A stretch of 64,000 nt of DNA from GCA-2786165 sp964625775 (GCA_964625775.1 CAZVEH010000001.1:33720-97719); one strand, 5' to 3'. Shown: positions 45,932-56,131, counted from the stretch's first letter. Numbers and translations: made by a program. The notes: generated from the letters alone by a model not told the origin.

Positions 45932-48043
45932 ATGAAAGCAATGCGCGCGTTATTGCGTTTTTACGCTCGTGCCCGATTGCCGATGATCATGCAAGATGAA
46001 ATGGCAGAATGTGGGCATGCTTGCATTGCTATGATTGCCGGTTTTTGGCGATATCGATTGGATCTGGTTGCATTACGGCGCTTGAATCAACCCTCAGCAC
46101 GCGGGATGAATTTGCGCCAGATGGCGGAGTTATTCGATCAATTGGGATTTAAGACACGTGCGATACATGTCCCCCTTGCTGACGTGCATTTGATCAAAAC
46201 ACCAGCTGTTTTACACTGGAACAATAATCATTTTGTGGTTTTAAAACACATCAAACGTCATAAAATGATTGTGCACGATCCAAGCTTTGGGGTGCGCCGT
46301 TATGAGCTCTCAGAGTTTGCGCGTTTTTTTTCAGGCGTTACGTTGGAAGTAGAAAAGTCAACGGAGTTACCGCTGATGTGCAAGCCTAGCAAATTCAGCG
46401 TTTGGACCTTATGTAAATCCATGCCTGGCATGTCGCGAATGAGTGCTCTTTTATTGGGGTTATCTATTTTGATGGAAGGTATGCAAATCATTCATCCTAT
46501 GTTTATGCAATATGTGACGGATTATGTGCTGGGATCGAATGCGTTAGGTCAAATGTATGTTTTGGGCAGTGGGTGTATTTTGTTCGTTTTACTGCAAGGC
46601 GTAACCGAGTTTCTGCGAAGTCATTTGGTTTTGTATTCGTCCATGCAGATCACCGAATCCTTAGCTTCAACCCTATGTCAGCATGTGCTGAAACTGCCTT
46701 TGGCCTTTTTCTCTCATCGTCACTTGACGGATATTCAATCGAAATTTCAATCAATTGAACATCTTAAAAACAAATTAAGCACTGATTTGATACATACTTT
46801 GCTAGATGGGTTGATGGTGGTGTTTACCCTAGGTGTTATGTTTCTTTATAGTCCAATTTTAGCATCGATTGTGTGCCTGATTTTGTTGTTCTATGCAGGT
46901 TCTTTGTATGGCAGTTTTCGTGGGTATAAACATCAAGCCAGTGCCGCCATTGCATTACATGCTCGCAGTACCTTGACTTTTTTTGAGACCCTGCAAGGTA
47001 TGGCGGCCACCAAAGCATTCGTCAAAGAATCTGTGCGGTTTCAAATCTGGCGAAATGATTATATTGATGCGCTGAATCATGATATCCAGGTTTCCAAATT
47101 ACAAATTCGTTATCGCATATTGAATCAAGTCATGTTCCACGTGGAATATGTGGTAGTGGTGTGTGTGGGTGCCAGCTTGGTGATGTCTCAGCATTTATCG
47201 ATCGGGATGTTATTGGCATTTTTGGCGTATCGTTTGATGTTGGTCAATAAATCCTCTTCATTCCTTCAATATGTGTTTGCCTATCAATTGTTATCGATTC
47301 AATTAGAACGGTTGAGGGATTTAAGTACCTGTGAACCAGAAAAAGTTCAGGCAAGCACCTCTGCGGTGATGCTTGGAAAAGGCGTGCTCAGTTTGAAAGA
47401 TCTGACGTTTCATTACCATACACAAGAAAAAAAGATTTTTGAAAATATCAGTATGGTGGTGCAGCCAGGTGAAAAGGTAGCGATCATAGGTCCTTCCGGG
47501 TGTGGTAAGACCACTTTGTTGAAAATTATGATGGGATTGGAGTTACCGATATCAGGTGCTGTTTTGATTGATGATTTACCTCTGCCTATTTTTGGTATTC
47601 AGAATTTTCGCCAATTGTCTGCCGCTGTGTTGCAAGATGATGTGCTATTTACTGGGTCAATCTTGGATAATATTGTTTTCTTTGCAGAAGAAGTCGATAT
47701 GGCGAGAGTCTACGAGGTTGCACAGATGGCATGTATTCATACAACCATCATCACGCTTCCCATGGGGTACGAGTCGCCGATTGGACAGATGGGGGCTACG
47801 ATTTCTGGAGGGCAAAAACAGCGGTTGTTGTTGGCTCGTGCCTTGTACAAGAATCCTAAATTCTTATTTCTGGATGAAGCCACCAGTCATTTGGATGTAG
47901 CCACAGAACAGTCGATTAACCAGGCTTTAGAGGCTTTGAGCATCACGCAAATTATGGTAGCACACCGGCAAGAAACTATTGCGATGGCGGATCGCGTGAT
48001 TGATTTGAGCGGTTTAGGATTGATACAAAACCCAGAGGTATAG
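45932..48043 (+). CDS. C39-peptidase ABC exporter (PCAT)
   Basis: The 703-residue protein cuts double-glycine leaders and exports the peptide across the inner membrane. The C39 domain (1-140) keeps the catalytic residues: Gln21, Cys27 (AECGHAC), His100 (NNNHFVVL) and Asp116 (VHDPSFG). The membrane domain follows (about 165-430). The ATPase has Walker A GPSGCGKTT, signature ISGGQKQRLLLARAL and Walker B FLFLDEATS. All are intact, so it should be active. It forms an operon with the HlyD-like gene. The obvious substrate is the 42191 peptide after cross-linking. Confidence 0.95.
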   Translation: MKAMRALLRFYARARLPMIMQDEMAECGHACIAMIAGFWRYRLDLVALRRLNQPSARGMNLRQMAELFDQLGFKTRAIHVPLADVHLIKTPAVLHWNNNHFVVLKHIKRHKMIVHDPSFGVRRYELSEFARFFSGVTLEVEKSTELPLMCKPSKFSVWTLCKSMPGMSRMSALLLGLSILMEGMQIIHPMFMQYVTDYVLGSNALGQMYVLGSGCILFVLLQGVTEFLRSHLVLYSSMQITESLASTLCQHVLKLPLAFFSHRHLTDIQSKFQSIEHLKNKLSTDLIHTLLDGLMVVFTLGVMFLYSPILASIVCLILLFYAGSLYGSFRGYKHQASAAIALHARSTLTFFETLQGMAATKAFVKESVRFQIWRNDYIDALNHDIQVSKLQIRYRILNQVMFHVEYVVVVCVGASLVMSQHLSIGMLLAFLAYRLMLVNKSSSFLQYVFAYQLLSIQLERLRDLSTCEPEKVQASTSAVMLGKGVLSLKDLTFHYHTQEKKIFENISMVVQPGEKVAIIGPSGCGKTTLLKIMMGLELPISGAVLIDDLPLPIFGIQNFRQLSAAVLQDDVLFTGSILDNIVFFAEEVDMARVYEVAQMACIHTTIITLPMGYESPIGQMGATISGGQKQRLLLARALYKNPKFLFLDEATSHLDVATEQSINQALEALSITQIMVAHRQETIAMADRVIDLSGLGLIQNPEV

Positions 48044-48051
48044 GCAAGCGT

Positions 48052-49314
48052 TTATTTTGCGCCTCTTAAGTAACGACCTTGATAATTAACATAGGGCAGT
48101 AGAGATCTGACATCCACATCGAGGTTTTTTAAATAGTTTTGTTGCATCACTATGTTATATTCATAAGCCAGGCAATTTTTAACGTCCAGGCGGGTGTTTG
48201 CATGGATACGATTGAGTTGTTGGATACAAGCACGGGAATGCTGTTCTCCTAATAAATCAGGGTAATTCAAGCGCTTGTCAACGCGATAACTGGTGCCATG
48301 GCCCAAAAATGCGGGTTGTAGATCGGTATTTTGAGGGTTGGCCAAATAGGATCGTGATTCGCGTTGGCCCGCAATCACATAAGGAAGTGCTTGATGGTCA
48401 ACCACTTGCACGCCTCTGGATTGTATCCAATACCGGTGGTTGTTGATGGTGGTTTCGAACAAACCGGCATGACAGCGATCACTGATATGTAATGTTTGAT
48501 AGCCATGTTTTGTGAGTTCTTGGTGTAATAGATTGAAAATATAACCTCTTTTAAATAAACAGAAATTCATGGCAGCGTTTACCCATTGTCGGTAGGCGGG
48601 AGCGATTGGGCTCGTATCTCGTATTCCATACAGACTGGTATCGAGAATGTCTTCTATGCTGGCCAAGTCATCTTGAACGCAGTGGTGGACCAACGTCCGA
48701 AACCAATAACGTTGCATAGCCAGGGGTATATAGTCACTGCCGGAATGTAAGACTCCAATGACCTCAGAGGACTCAGTGGTATTCGTTTGAGAGGTTATTT
48801 TTAACTCTAAAGAATTGGTGATTTGGTGCAGATCAGTGGCGAGCAGTGTTGGATCCAATTGTTCTATCAACCCTGTGTCTGCCATAGCAAAGCACTTTTG
48901 AGCAAAGTGGCTCACAGTCTTTGAGGGTTGGTGGCTGACACCGTACTGTAAGGCATTGGATAAGGTGTCGCGGGGTAGCGTGGGTATGCTTTTTTCTAAT
49001 TTTTGGCAAAAACGCAACACAACCTCAGCCAATTCAGGTAATTGCTGCGAGCACACATCGTTGATCATAAACACCAAAAATCCACAACCTGGATCACGCA
49101 ACAGGGCCGGTAGTAATACCGTCTGATCTTGCAAGCTTTGCATCAAAACCCCATTGGGGTAGTTATTTTTTTTAAGCGTGGCTTCTGAAAACACATGAAT
49201 ATCATGTCCAGAACCGACAAAAGCATCCATATTACGCAGGGCGTTCAGCAGTGTTTTATTGTAAAAATAATCGTATAAATCGATGCTGGAATGGTAGGTG
49301 ATGTGATTGTTCAT
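48052..49314 (-). CDS. divergent RtcB-like (RNA 3'-phosphate ligase family) protein
   Basis: The 420-residue protein aligns by eye with RtcB along most of its length. Matching elements are RDPGCGF (Asp74, Cys77; E. coli D75, C78), LHSGSD (His190; H185), RCHAGLF (His282; H281), HGTSYR (His339; the guanylylated H337) and the conserved C-terminal AYEYNIVM (AYKDIDAVM). The GTGNHF motif is lost: the metal-ligand histidine H168 is replaced in ITNSLE, and the Asn of HN is Ala. Ligase activity may be altered or absent. It converges on the RiPP exporter and overlaps its upstream partner by four bases. Confidence 0.75.
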   Translation of the reverse strand: MNNHITYHSSIDLYDYFYNKTLLNALRNMDAFVGSGHDIHVFSEATLKKNNYPNGVLMQSLQDQTVLLPALLRDPGCGFLVFMINDVCSQQLPELAEVVLRFCQKLEKSIPTLPRDTLSNALQYGVSHQPSKTVSHFAQKCFAMADTGLIEQLDPTLLATDLHQITNSLELKITSQTNTTESSEVIGVLHSGSDYIPLAMQRYWFRTLVHHCVQDDLASIEDILDTSLYGIRDTSPIAPAYRQWVNAAMNFCLFKRGYIFNLLHQELTKHGYQTLHISDRCHAGLFETTINNHRYWIQSRGVQVVDHQALPYVIAGQRESRSYLANPQNTDLQPAFLGHGTSYRVDKRLNYPDLLGEQHSRACIQQLNRIHANTRLDVKNCLAYEYNIVMQQNYLKNLDVDVRSLLPYVNYQGRYLRGAK

Positions 49315-50033
49315 CTGAGTTTAGGTGGCTGTTGTAATTGTTGCAACTCCGACTTGCAAAGTCGAATCGTTTTTTCCACCAATTGAGCGGTTTTGTGCAC
49401 AAATATCCCTTCATTATACTTAGGGTGATCTTTTTTTGCTTGTGCCAAATCGGCCAAACTGGCTTTGTTTTCTAGTACGTTTAAAGCTACGCACAAAACA
49501 AGGTATTTATCGCGATGCTTGTCTTCTGGTTGCCTCAAACAAACATCGCGTTGCCCACAGATTTTTTGATGCAGGAGTAGTTTTTCTGTCTCTTGTTTTG
49601 CAGTGAGTGGTTTAGCCTCTTGAGTCAGTGTTTTGGGTATCAGTGGCTCTGCAGCTACTACTTTTTCTACTTTTTTGAGGAGTACGGCTGTTTCTCCTAC
49701 AAAATTTTTGTCTATTTTTTTAACTATACCAGATAAAGTATCAAGATCGTCGCGATCGCGTTTTTCTTTTTTTAAGATAGTCAGTGCTGTTTTGAGATCA
49801 GTTGTATCCTCATTAATGCTGGCGTTGGTATGTTTAAAGCGTTGGAAACGTGCGCTGGCACTCGTATCGGTATCTTCGCTGTCTGTCGATGAGGTTGGCG
49901 TTTGTATTTGCGCTTCTATTTCCTTTATTAATTCCCGGACAATTCTTTGAGTGTCGGTGTTGGTAGCGTACGCGGTTCTTAAACTCTCCAAATTGCGCGT
50001 TTCCTCTTCCCTGGCAGCGCATCGTTCAGTCAT
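49311..50033 (-). CDS. coiled-coil protein coupled to the RtcB-like gene
   Basis: From ATG 50033 (GGAG seven bases upstream) the protein has 240 residues. The first 130 are charged and coiled-coil-like with a Ser/Thr/Asp-rich patch (TPTSSTDSEDTDTSASAR). The C-terminal 90 residues (CGQRDVCLRQPEDKHRDKYL, NEGIFVHKTAQLVEKTI) form a compact cysteine-containing segment. No family is recognised. Its stop overlaps the RtcB-like start by four bases, so the two act together. An effector or a partner of the RtcB-like protein are both possible. Confidence 0.55.
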   Translation of the reverse strand: MTERCAAREEETRNLESLRTAYATNTDTQRIVRELIKEIEAQIQTPTSSTDSEDTDTSASARFQRFKHTNASINEDTTDLKTALTILKKEKRDRDDLDTLSGIVKKIDKNFVGETAVLLKKVEKVVAAEPLIPKTLTQEAKPLTAKQETEKLLLHQKICGQRDVCLRQPEDKHRDKYLVLCVALNVLENKASLADLAQAKKDHPKYNEGIFVHKTAQLVEKTIRLCKSELQQLQQPPKLR

Positions 50034-50150
50034 CGTATGACTCCATACCATCAAATGCTTTGCATAAAGTATAGAAGCTAATGGTGTTTTTTCAATGTAG
50101 CGGCTATTTGTCGTTATTTTGAATGAAGTTCAAGTGGTATGTCAGTTTAT

Positions 50151-50181
50151 GTAGCCCGCAAGTAGCGTAGCGAATTGCGGG
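50151..50181. repeat. 31-bp element, copy 1
   Basis: The unit begins GTAGCCCGCAAGTAGCG and ends ATTGCGGG. It is inverted with respect to copy 2 (50250-50280), two mismatches, so the pair can form a long hairpin with a 68-base loop. Confidence 0.75.
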
Positions 50182-50249
50182 ATCGACTGCTCAGTGTTGG
50201 ATACATATTCCAAAACATAATAATGGTTACTTGTCTCGTTTAGCGTCAC

Positions 50250-50280
50250 CCCGCAATTCGCTATGCTTCTTGCGGGCTAC
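50250..50280. repeat. 31-bp element, copy 2 (inverted)
   Basis: Reads CCCGCAATTCGCTATG and ends GCGGGCTAC, the reverse complement of copy 1 with two changes. The gap 50055-50403 holds these two copies and a short GAGCGAAGCGTAGGA-type repeat near 50374; no gene is supported. Confidence 0.75.
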
Positions 50281-50403
50281 GTTGACCAAAAGCGGCGCTG
50301 AATGATGAGGTACGTACGACTCTCATTAAATTTCAATTAAGATGCGTCTGTCCTGTGCTGTTTGTCGTTATTTTGAGCGAAGCGTAGGACAGGGACTCTA
50401 TGT

Positions 50404-50721
50404 CTACGCTCGAGACCGTGGGTGCTCGATGACCATAATACGAGCATCCGATGAGAGTGCACCGGGATTGGCGATGATTTTTTCTTTTTCACTGCGGGAT
50501 AACTGTTTGATCTGGCGCTCGATTTGCATAGCCAAAGCTCGGTCGCCCTGGATTTCCCAACATTGTGCTATGGCTATGGGTTTAAAGCTGCGCGTGTATT
50601 TGCATTTGCCCTTGCCGGACAGATGAGCTTGATAGCGTTTGTGGAGATTATTGGTATAGCCTGTGTAATAAGTGTCATTCTGACAAAGAAGGATGTAGAC
50701 CCAATAAGATTGATTGTCCAT
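50404..50721 (-). CDS. GIY-YIG domain protein (UPF0213/YhbQ-like)
   Basis: From ATG 50721 the protein has 105 residues and is almost wholly a GIY-YIG nuclease domain: YWVYILLCQNDTYYTGYTNNLHKRYQAHLSGKGKCKYTRSFKP with the two Tyr motifs (YVYIL-type and YTGYTN), the Arg of the catalytic centre (KRYQAH), and the Glu in QIERQIKQLSR. This small family (YhbQ) has been linked to DNA damage, but its true substrate is uncertain. It lies alone among repeats. Confidence 0.88.
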   Translation of the reverse strand: MDNQSYWVYILLCQNDTYYTGYTNNLHKRYQAHLSGKGKCKYTRSFKPIAIAQCWEIQGDRALAMQIERQIKQLSRSEKEKIIANPGALSSDARIMVIEHPRSRA

Positions 50722-50951
50722 AAACCACCCTAAAATAGAACCCAACAGTTGCAGTTTTTGAACCCTGGGATTCAGGTGGGACGTGACTGTGTCGGATCAG
50801 GCTTGCCAATAAGATTTGGCCTTGCACAACACCGGCAACAAAATACGACCCTAATATAAGCTTATCGGTTCAAAAAACATACTGCTGGGCACTTGATTAT
50901 AACAGTTGATGACACGTCCTAGCAATCGAGTTTAAACTCTGAGTCAGAAGT

Positions 50952-51665
50952 ATGAACTTTAAGGCTCTCTGGATGCAGTTATCAATGAAGTGGTATTCTC
51001 CACGTGGGTGTGCGTTCTTCCTGCTATGTCTTGTAACGATCCCCTGCTACAGTATCGAAAGCTATGATAAATTTTGGGGCTTGATCACTTACAATGACAA
51101 ATATAAACAATTTTTTTATACGATTGAGCCACAAATTCGGTTGGTCAATCTTCCAGGCGCCTATGACCAGTTTTTATTAAATACCGGGGGTGGTGTTGAA
51201 GTTATGCCCAAACTTCAATTGTGGTTCGGTCAAACCATCGCCAATGCTTCGCCTTATAATGTTGAGGAAGACGTTTCCCCTAATGATCTGAATGAATATC
51301 GTCTTTGGCAACAGCTTTTATGGCGCTCTGATCCGGTTATCATCAGAAGTCGTCTCGAGGAAAGATACTCCCTGGAAAACGCTCCATGGTCGGTTCGCCT
51401 ACGCGAACGGATCTATTGGACAAAAAAATTAACTGAAAAACAATCCTTGGTTCTGAGTGATGAGTTACTGGTCAATTTAAAAACAACACCTTGGATAGTG
51501 ACCTCTACTTTGGATCAAAATCGTGCTTACCTGGGTATTCTTCACCAATTAAGCCCGCGCATCAGTATCAACTTCAGCTATATGAATCAATATATTTTTA
51601 GACTGGCCGGGGCCGAAAGTAATCATGCTTTGGTCGTAAATGTCTTTATCAATATGCCTGTTTAA
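50952..51665 (+). CDS. DUF2490-like outer membrane protein
   Basis: The 237-residue protein has a hydrophobic N-terminal segment (GCAFFLLCLVTIPCYS, residues about 19-35) used as a signal peptide. The body alternates in a beta-strand manner (KFWGLITYNDKYKQFFYTIEPQIRL, LWFGQTIANAS, EYRLWQQLLWR, RSRLEERY) and ends in an aromatic-type strand, as in DUF2490 beta-barrel proteins of unknown role. The start could also be ATG 50985. It is monocistronic. Confidence 0.75.
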   Translation: MNFKALWMQLSMKWYSPRGCAFFLLCLVTIPCYSIESYDKFWGLITYNDKYKQFFYTIEPQIRLVNLPGAYDQFLLNTGGGVEVMPKLQLWFGQTIANASPYNVEEDVSPNDLNEYRLWQQLLWRSDPVIIRSRLEERYSLENAPWSVRLRERIYWTKKLTEKQSLVLSDELLVNLKTTPWIVTSTLDQNRAYLGILHQLSPRISINFSYMNQYIFRLAGAESNHALVVNVFINMPV

Positions 51666-51737
51666 TAGAAATAATTTGGATTTTATGACCTTGTATTATA
51701 GAATTAGCCCGGAAAAAAGAATGACAAAGGGATTGTT

Positions 51738-52073
51738 ATGCAGTTTGCGCAGGAAAAGGAATATGTGGCGCTAAAAAATATCGCCATGCAACGTATTGAT
51801 GAGTTTAGAGCGCTTGCCCATCAAGAACAAGAGGATGTCATCAAATACGCTATTTTGAATATTGCGTTTTATCTTGAAGATGGCTTATCTACATCACACT
51901 CAAAAGATTATTTTACCGACATTCAACGTATGTTAAATAACAATCTTAGAATTTTACAGGAGACTTCCGTGTCTCTTCTGCAATTGGCGCATGCTGTGAT
52001 TGATGTTGCATTTGCTTGCCTAACTCATATAGAAATCTATAGCACGCCTCTGTTCAATAGGCATGGGCACTAG
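51738..52073 (+). CDS. small unknown protein
   Basis: The 111-residue helical product (MQFAQEKEYVALKNIAMQRIDEFRALAHQEQEDVIKY) has no signal peptide and no known domain. The ATG 51738 follows GGGATTG. It overlaps the 3' end of the convergent TPR gene by 20 bases. Coding potential is moderate. Confidence 0.5.
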   Translation: MQFAQEKEYVALKNIAMQRIDEFRALAHQEQEDVIKYAILNIAFYLEDGLSTSHSKDYFTDIQRMLNNNLRILQETSVSLLQLAHAVIDVAFACLTHIEIYSTPLFNRHGH

Positions 52074-54027
52074 TTACTATTGTATGAGCGGTCGCAGAGT
52101 CGGGTGATACCTCATGGGTATCCTGATTCCAAAAGTGAGTAGAAGTCGCTTGTGAATAGATCACCAAGGATTGCTCATTGTGTTGCGGTAAGATCGCCGG
52201 CTTCGTAAATAAAAGCTGATGGTGCAATAAAAGTGATTGATACTCTGGTCGTTTGATTTCACACACCAACCACTCGAATGCGAGCTCACATTGATGTGTT
52301 TTCGCAAAGTGGATTGCAGCCAAAAGCCCTGCTCTGGTAATTTTACCGCGTAAACACGGGCTATTTTCGAGCAAATGTTGACCATCAAGACTATTGACAC
52401 ATAGAAGTAAAGGCGATGGGCTTTCCGTCAAATCAAAATCCTCACCATTCAGTCCTTCAACCGTAATTTTGTCACATAATTTGGGATATTGACGTAAGAT
52501 TTTGGCGCCAGCGGGGTGTGCTATCAGTGTTGATAACGCTGATCGAGGAACGTCGCAGGGATAAACCGTATTGAGACTCTCTTCTGTGATCAGATTGCGA
52601 ATGGGTTCACAGAGAAAAAGCAACAAATAGCCATTTGGGTTACATAGGAGAGAGATCAATGGGGTAACCATTGTTTTGTCTTCGCCGCGATAGAGTGTGT
52701 TTAATTGCTCGGGATACATTTGCTCCCAGTCGATGATGCGGGCAAAAGTTTTGATGTGCTCTGCACTAAGATTGAAAAATAACGAGATAAGATTCTGAGA
52801 AAATGCATTGGCACGCAAAAACGGTTGCATAATGGGCAGGAGCTCTGCAGGTAAAGCACCCACGATATAGATCTCGGTTCCTTGCGCAGCAGTCTGATTT
52901 GGCGTTCTGTAAGTGATCAATTGGGCAATAGTTTTTTCCCATAGAGGGTGAGGGTAATACTTTTGCAACTTCTCTACGCTGTGCGGCAATTGTTGATTTT
53001 GATTTAGCTGCATGCTGCATAACACAAGACCAAACTGAATGATGGCTTTTACCCAATTCTCCTGTAGAGCAAACTCAGGATGTATCTCAACCTGGCTCAA
53101 ATAAAATTTTGCCCTGACATAGCTACCATGGTTGGCTTCAATTTGAGCGACGTTGAAAAGGGCCTTAAACGTGTAGGAGTGTTCGTGGCCTATGAGTTTT
53201 GTATAAGCATTTTTAGCCAATACCCAATCTCGATGCTTAAGCGCGTGATCACCCATATCTATGAATAGATCTATTGCCTTTGGGTGGGCCAGCTCTTCAG
53301 GCTTATAAAAATCACAATAGAAATATGCCAGATCACAGGCTCCCATATCAATGCATGCTTGGCCTATGGCGATGCGTTCTTCCAGAGCCAATCGCTTCAT
53401 AATGCTATCAAAACATACAGAAGCCTCGTGAAGCTGCGTGTTTCTGAGATGGAAATGTCCTAAAATCAACGTTGCCAGTGTGGCATTGACTTCTTTAATG
53501 CGCTCACAATCTTGGGCAACCCGTTGGTATTGTCCGGATTCAAGGCCGGCAAACGATCGTCCTTTGAGGGCGGGGACACACTTAGGATGAATAGCAATGG
53601 CCTCATCAAACGCCAAAATTGCCTCCTCATAATTTTTAGCCTGATAAGCGGCTTCCCCGTGTGCTATTTTTAATGCCAACTGTTTTTTTTGGCTTGCAGT
53701 TAATTTTTTTAAGGGCAAGGGTATCTCAGCTTTTTTTTCATCCGTAGCCTTTTGTTCATCCATATCCACCAAGGTATCATAAAACCTGCTCAGCAAATAG
53801 TCTTCGATGCTTTTTACTTCATGATCAAGCTTCTTGTCGTATGTGGTTGCCACTGAAATCATACGTTCGTGCAATATGCTTCGATACTGATGAGACAACG
53901 CCAGCCAATAATGGTCAGTGCTTGATTCTATACATCGGGTTAAATCTTGTAAGATGTGTTGTAGGGTTTCATCATCAGTAATGGCGAAATACGCTATTCT
54001 TATTTTTTCGGCATCATTTGTTTTCAT
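52054..54027 (-). CDS. large TPR-repeat protein, unknown, effector-like
   Basis: The 657-residue protein has no signal peptide. Residues about 110-180 form clear TPR units (GEAAYQAKNYEEAILAFDEAIAIHPKCVPALKGRSFAGL), with more degenerate TPR helices to about 370 (ALFNVAQIEANHGSYVRAKFYLSQVE). The C-terminal half (LCNPNGYLLLFLCEPIRNLI, LIAHPAGAKILRQYP, LLLCVNSLDGQHLLENSP) has repeated helical pairs that resemble ankyrin-like or Legionella-type repeats. Eukaryotic-like repeat proteins near Dot/Icm genomes are often effectors. The exact family is not recognised. Confidence 0.6.
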   Translation of the reverse strand: MKTNDAEKIRIAYFAITDDETLQHILQDLTRCIESSTDHYWLALSHQYRSILHERMISVATTYDKKLDHEVKSIEDYLLSRFYDTLVDMDEQKATDEKKAEIPLPLKKLTASQKKQLALKIAHGEAAYQAKNYEEAILAFDEAIAIHPKCVPALKGRSFAGLESGQYQRVAQDCERIKEVNATLATLILGHFHLRNTQLHEASVCFDSIMKRLALEERIAIGQACIDMGACDLAYFYCDFYKPEELAHPKAIDLFIDMGDHALKHRDWVLAKNAYTKLIGHEHSYTFKALFNVAQIEANHGSYVRAKFYLSQVEIHPEFALQENWVKAIIQFGLVLCSMQLNQNQQLPHSVEKLQKYYPHPLWEKTIAQLITYRTPNQTAAQGTEIYIVGALPAELLPIMQPFLRANAFSQNLISLFFNLSAEHIKTFARIIDWEQMYPEQLNTLYRGEDKTMVTPLISLLCNPNGYLLLFLCEPIRNLITEESLNTVYPCDVPRSALSTLIAHPAGAKILRQYPKLCDKITVEGLNGEDFDLTESPSPLLLCVNSLDGQHLLENSPCLRGKITRAGLLAAIHFAKTHQCELAFEWLVCEIKRPEYQSLLLHHQLLFTKPAILPQHNEQSLVIYSQATSTHFWNQDTHEVSPDSATAHTIVTSAHAY

Positions 54028-54109
54028 ATTGATATCTGTGGTTAATAAAAAAACATTTTATCGTATTGCATACCTAACCACAACAGGAGTTAGGTAAAAA
54101 TTGATCTAT

Positions 54110-54147
54110 AGGACTTAGGTAAGACCTCGAGGTATTACTTAAGTCCT
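54110..54147. promoter_or_regulatory. 38-bp near-perfect palindrome
   Basis: The sequence begins AGGACTTAGGTAAGACCTC and continues as its reverse complement with two mismatched pairs, centred on CCTCGAGG. It lies 83 bases before the TPR gene start and 340 before eno. It may be an operator, a repeat relic or a cruciform site. Confidence 0.55.
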
Positions 54148-54170
54148 GTTCATAATTGATCAACGACAAT

Positions 54171-54201
54171 CCCGCAATTCACTACGTTACTTGCGGGCTA
54201 C
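54171..54201. repeat. 31-bp element, copy 3
   Basis: Starts CCCGCAATTCACTACG and ends GCGGGCTAC; two changes from the complement of copy 1. A further repeat-like segment (TTACCGCGCAGGCGGGAATC) is at 54291-54310. The rest of the gap 54028-54486 shows only AT-rich sequence that probably holds the eno promoter. Confidence 0.7.
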
Positions 54202-54477
54202 GATACTAAAAATACTATGTCGCATACATGGGCAGGATCGCACCATTTTGGCTGTAAAAAACCACATACAATTGGTCCTATTTTGTCATTACCGCGCAGG
54301 CGGGAATCTATTTCTGGGTCAAAGTGATGAGGACATTTGGGGATGGATTTTTATGTGGTAATTAGTCTGTCAAATTGAGTTCAATTAAATCAAATTATGA
54401 TTTTGCCCTGCATGAGTTACGAAGTTCTATTGACTTCTATCGCAAATCGCAAAAGAATACCGGCACTAGAATCATAA

Positions 54478-55752
<1,275 letters not shown>

Positions 55753-55769
55753 TTTGCGGGGGTTTAGTG

Positions 55770-56039
55770 ATGAAAATGATTCTTGCAGCTTTGATAATTG
55801 CTTTGATGTCTTTGCAGTATAAATTATGGTTGGGAGACGGCGGGGTACTACAAGCACGCCGTTTGAAGGAACGTTGCATTGCTTTAGAACAAGAAAACAG
55901 TAAATTACAGCTTCGTAATCGTGCCATCGAAGCCGATATTATTGGCCTAAAGTCTGGGGGGCAAGCATTAGAAGAACAAGCGCGCGCGGAGTTAGGTATG
56001 ATCAAGGAGGGTGAAGATTATTATCAGTTTGTACATTGA
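55770..56039 (+). CDS. ftsB: cell division protein FtsB
   Basis: FtsB joins FtsL and FtsQ in the divisome. The 89-residue protein has one N-terminal membrane helix (ILAALIIALMSLQYKLWLG), followed by a coiled coil (LKERCIALEQENSKLQLRNRAIEADIIGLK) and the end EEQARAELGMIKEGEDYYQF, typical of the family. The ATG 55770 is preferred over GTG 55767. It lies 17 bases after eno and is followed by a terminator. Confidence 0.95.
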   Translation: MKMILAALIIALMSLQYKLWLGDGGVLQARRLKERCIALEQENSKLQLRNRAIEADIIGLKSGGQALEEQARAELGMIKEGEDYYQFVH

Positions 56040-56055
56040 TTAGGTTGATTTCTTG

Positions 56056-56095
56056 ACACTCAGCTTCTCTTCGCTGACGAAGAAAATCTGAGTGT
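56056..56095. terminator. bidirectional terminator after ftsB
   Basis: An 18-bp stem with two mismatches, beginning ACACTCAG (56056-56063) and ending CTGAGTGT (56088-56095), is followed by T-rich sequence. It lies between two convergent genes. Confidence 0.75.
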
Positions 56096-56131
56096 TTGAC
56101 TGTTTTTGTTCATAGCGATGTTGGGCATACG

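Noticed and set aside
48052..49314. RtcB-like gene as an ordinary tRNA-repair RtcB
   Set aside because: Loss of the NH-motif histidine and weak similarity between motifs argue against a standard RtcB.
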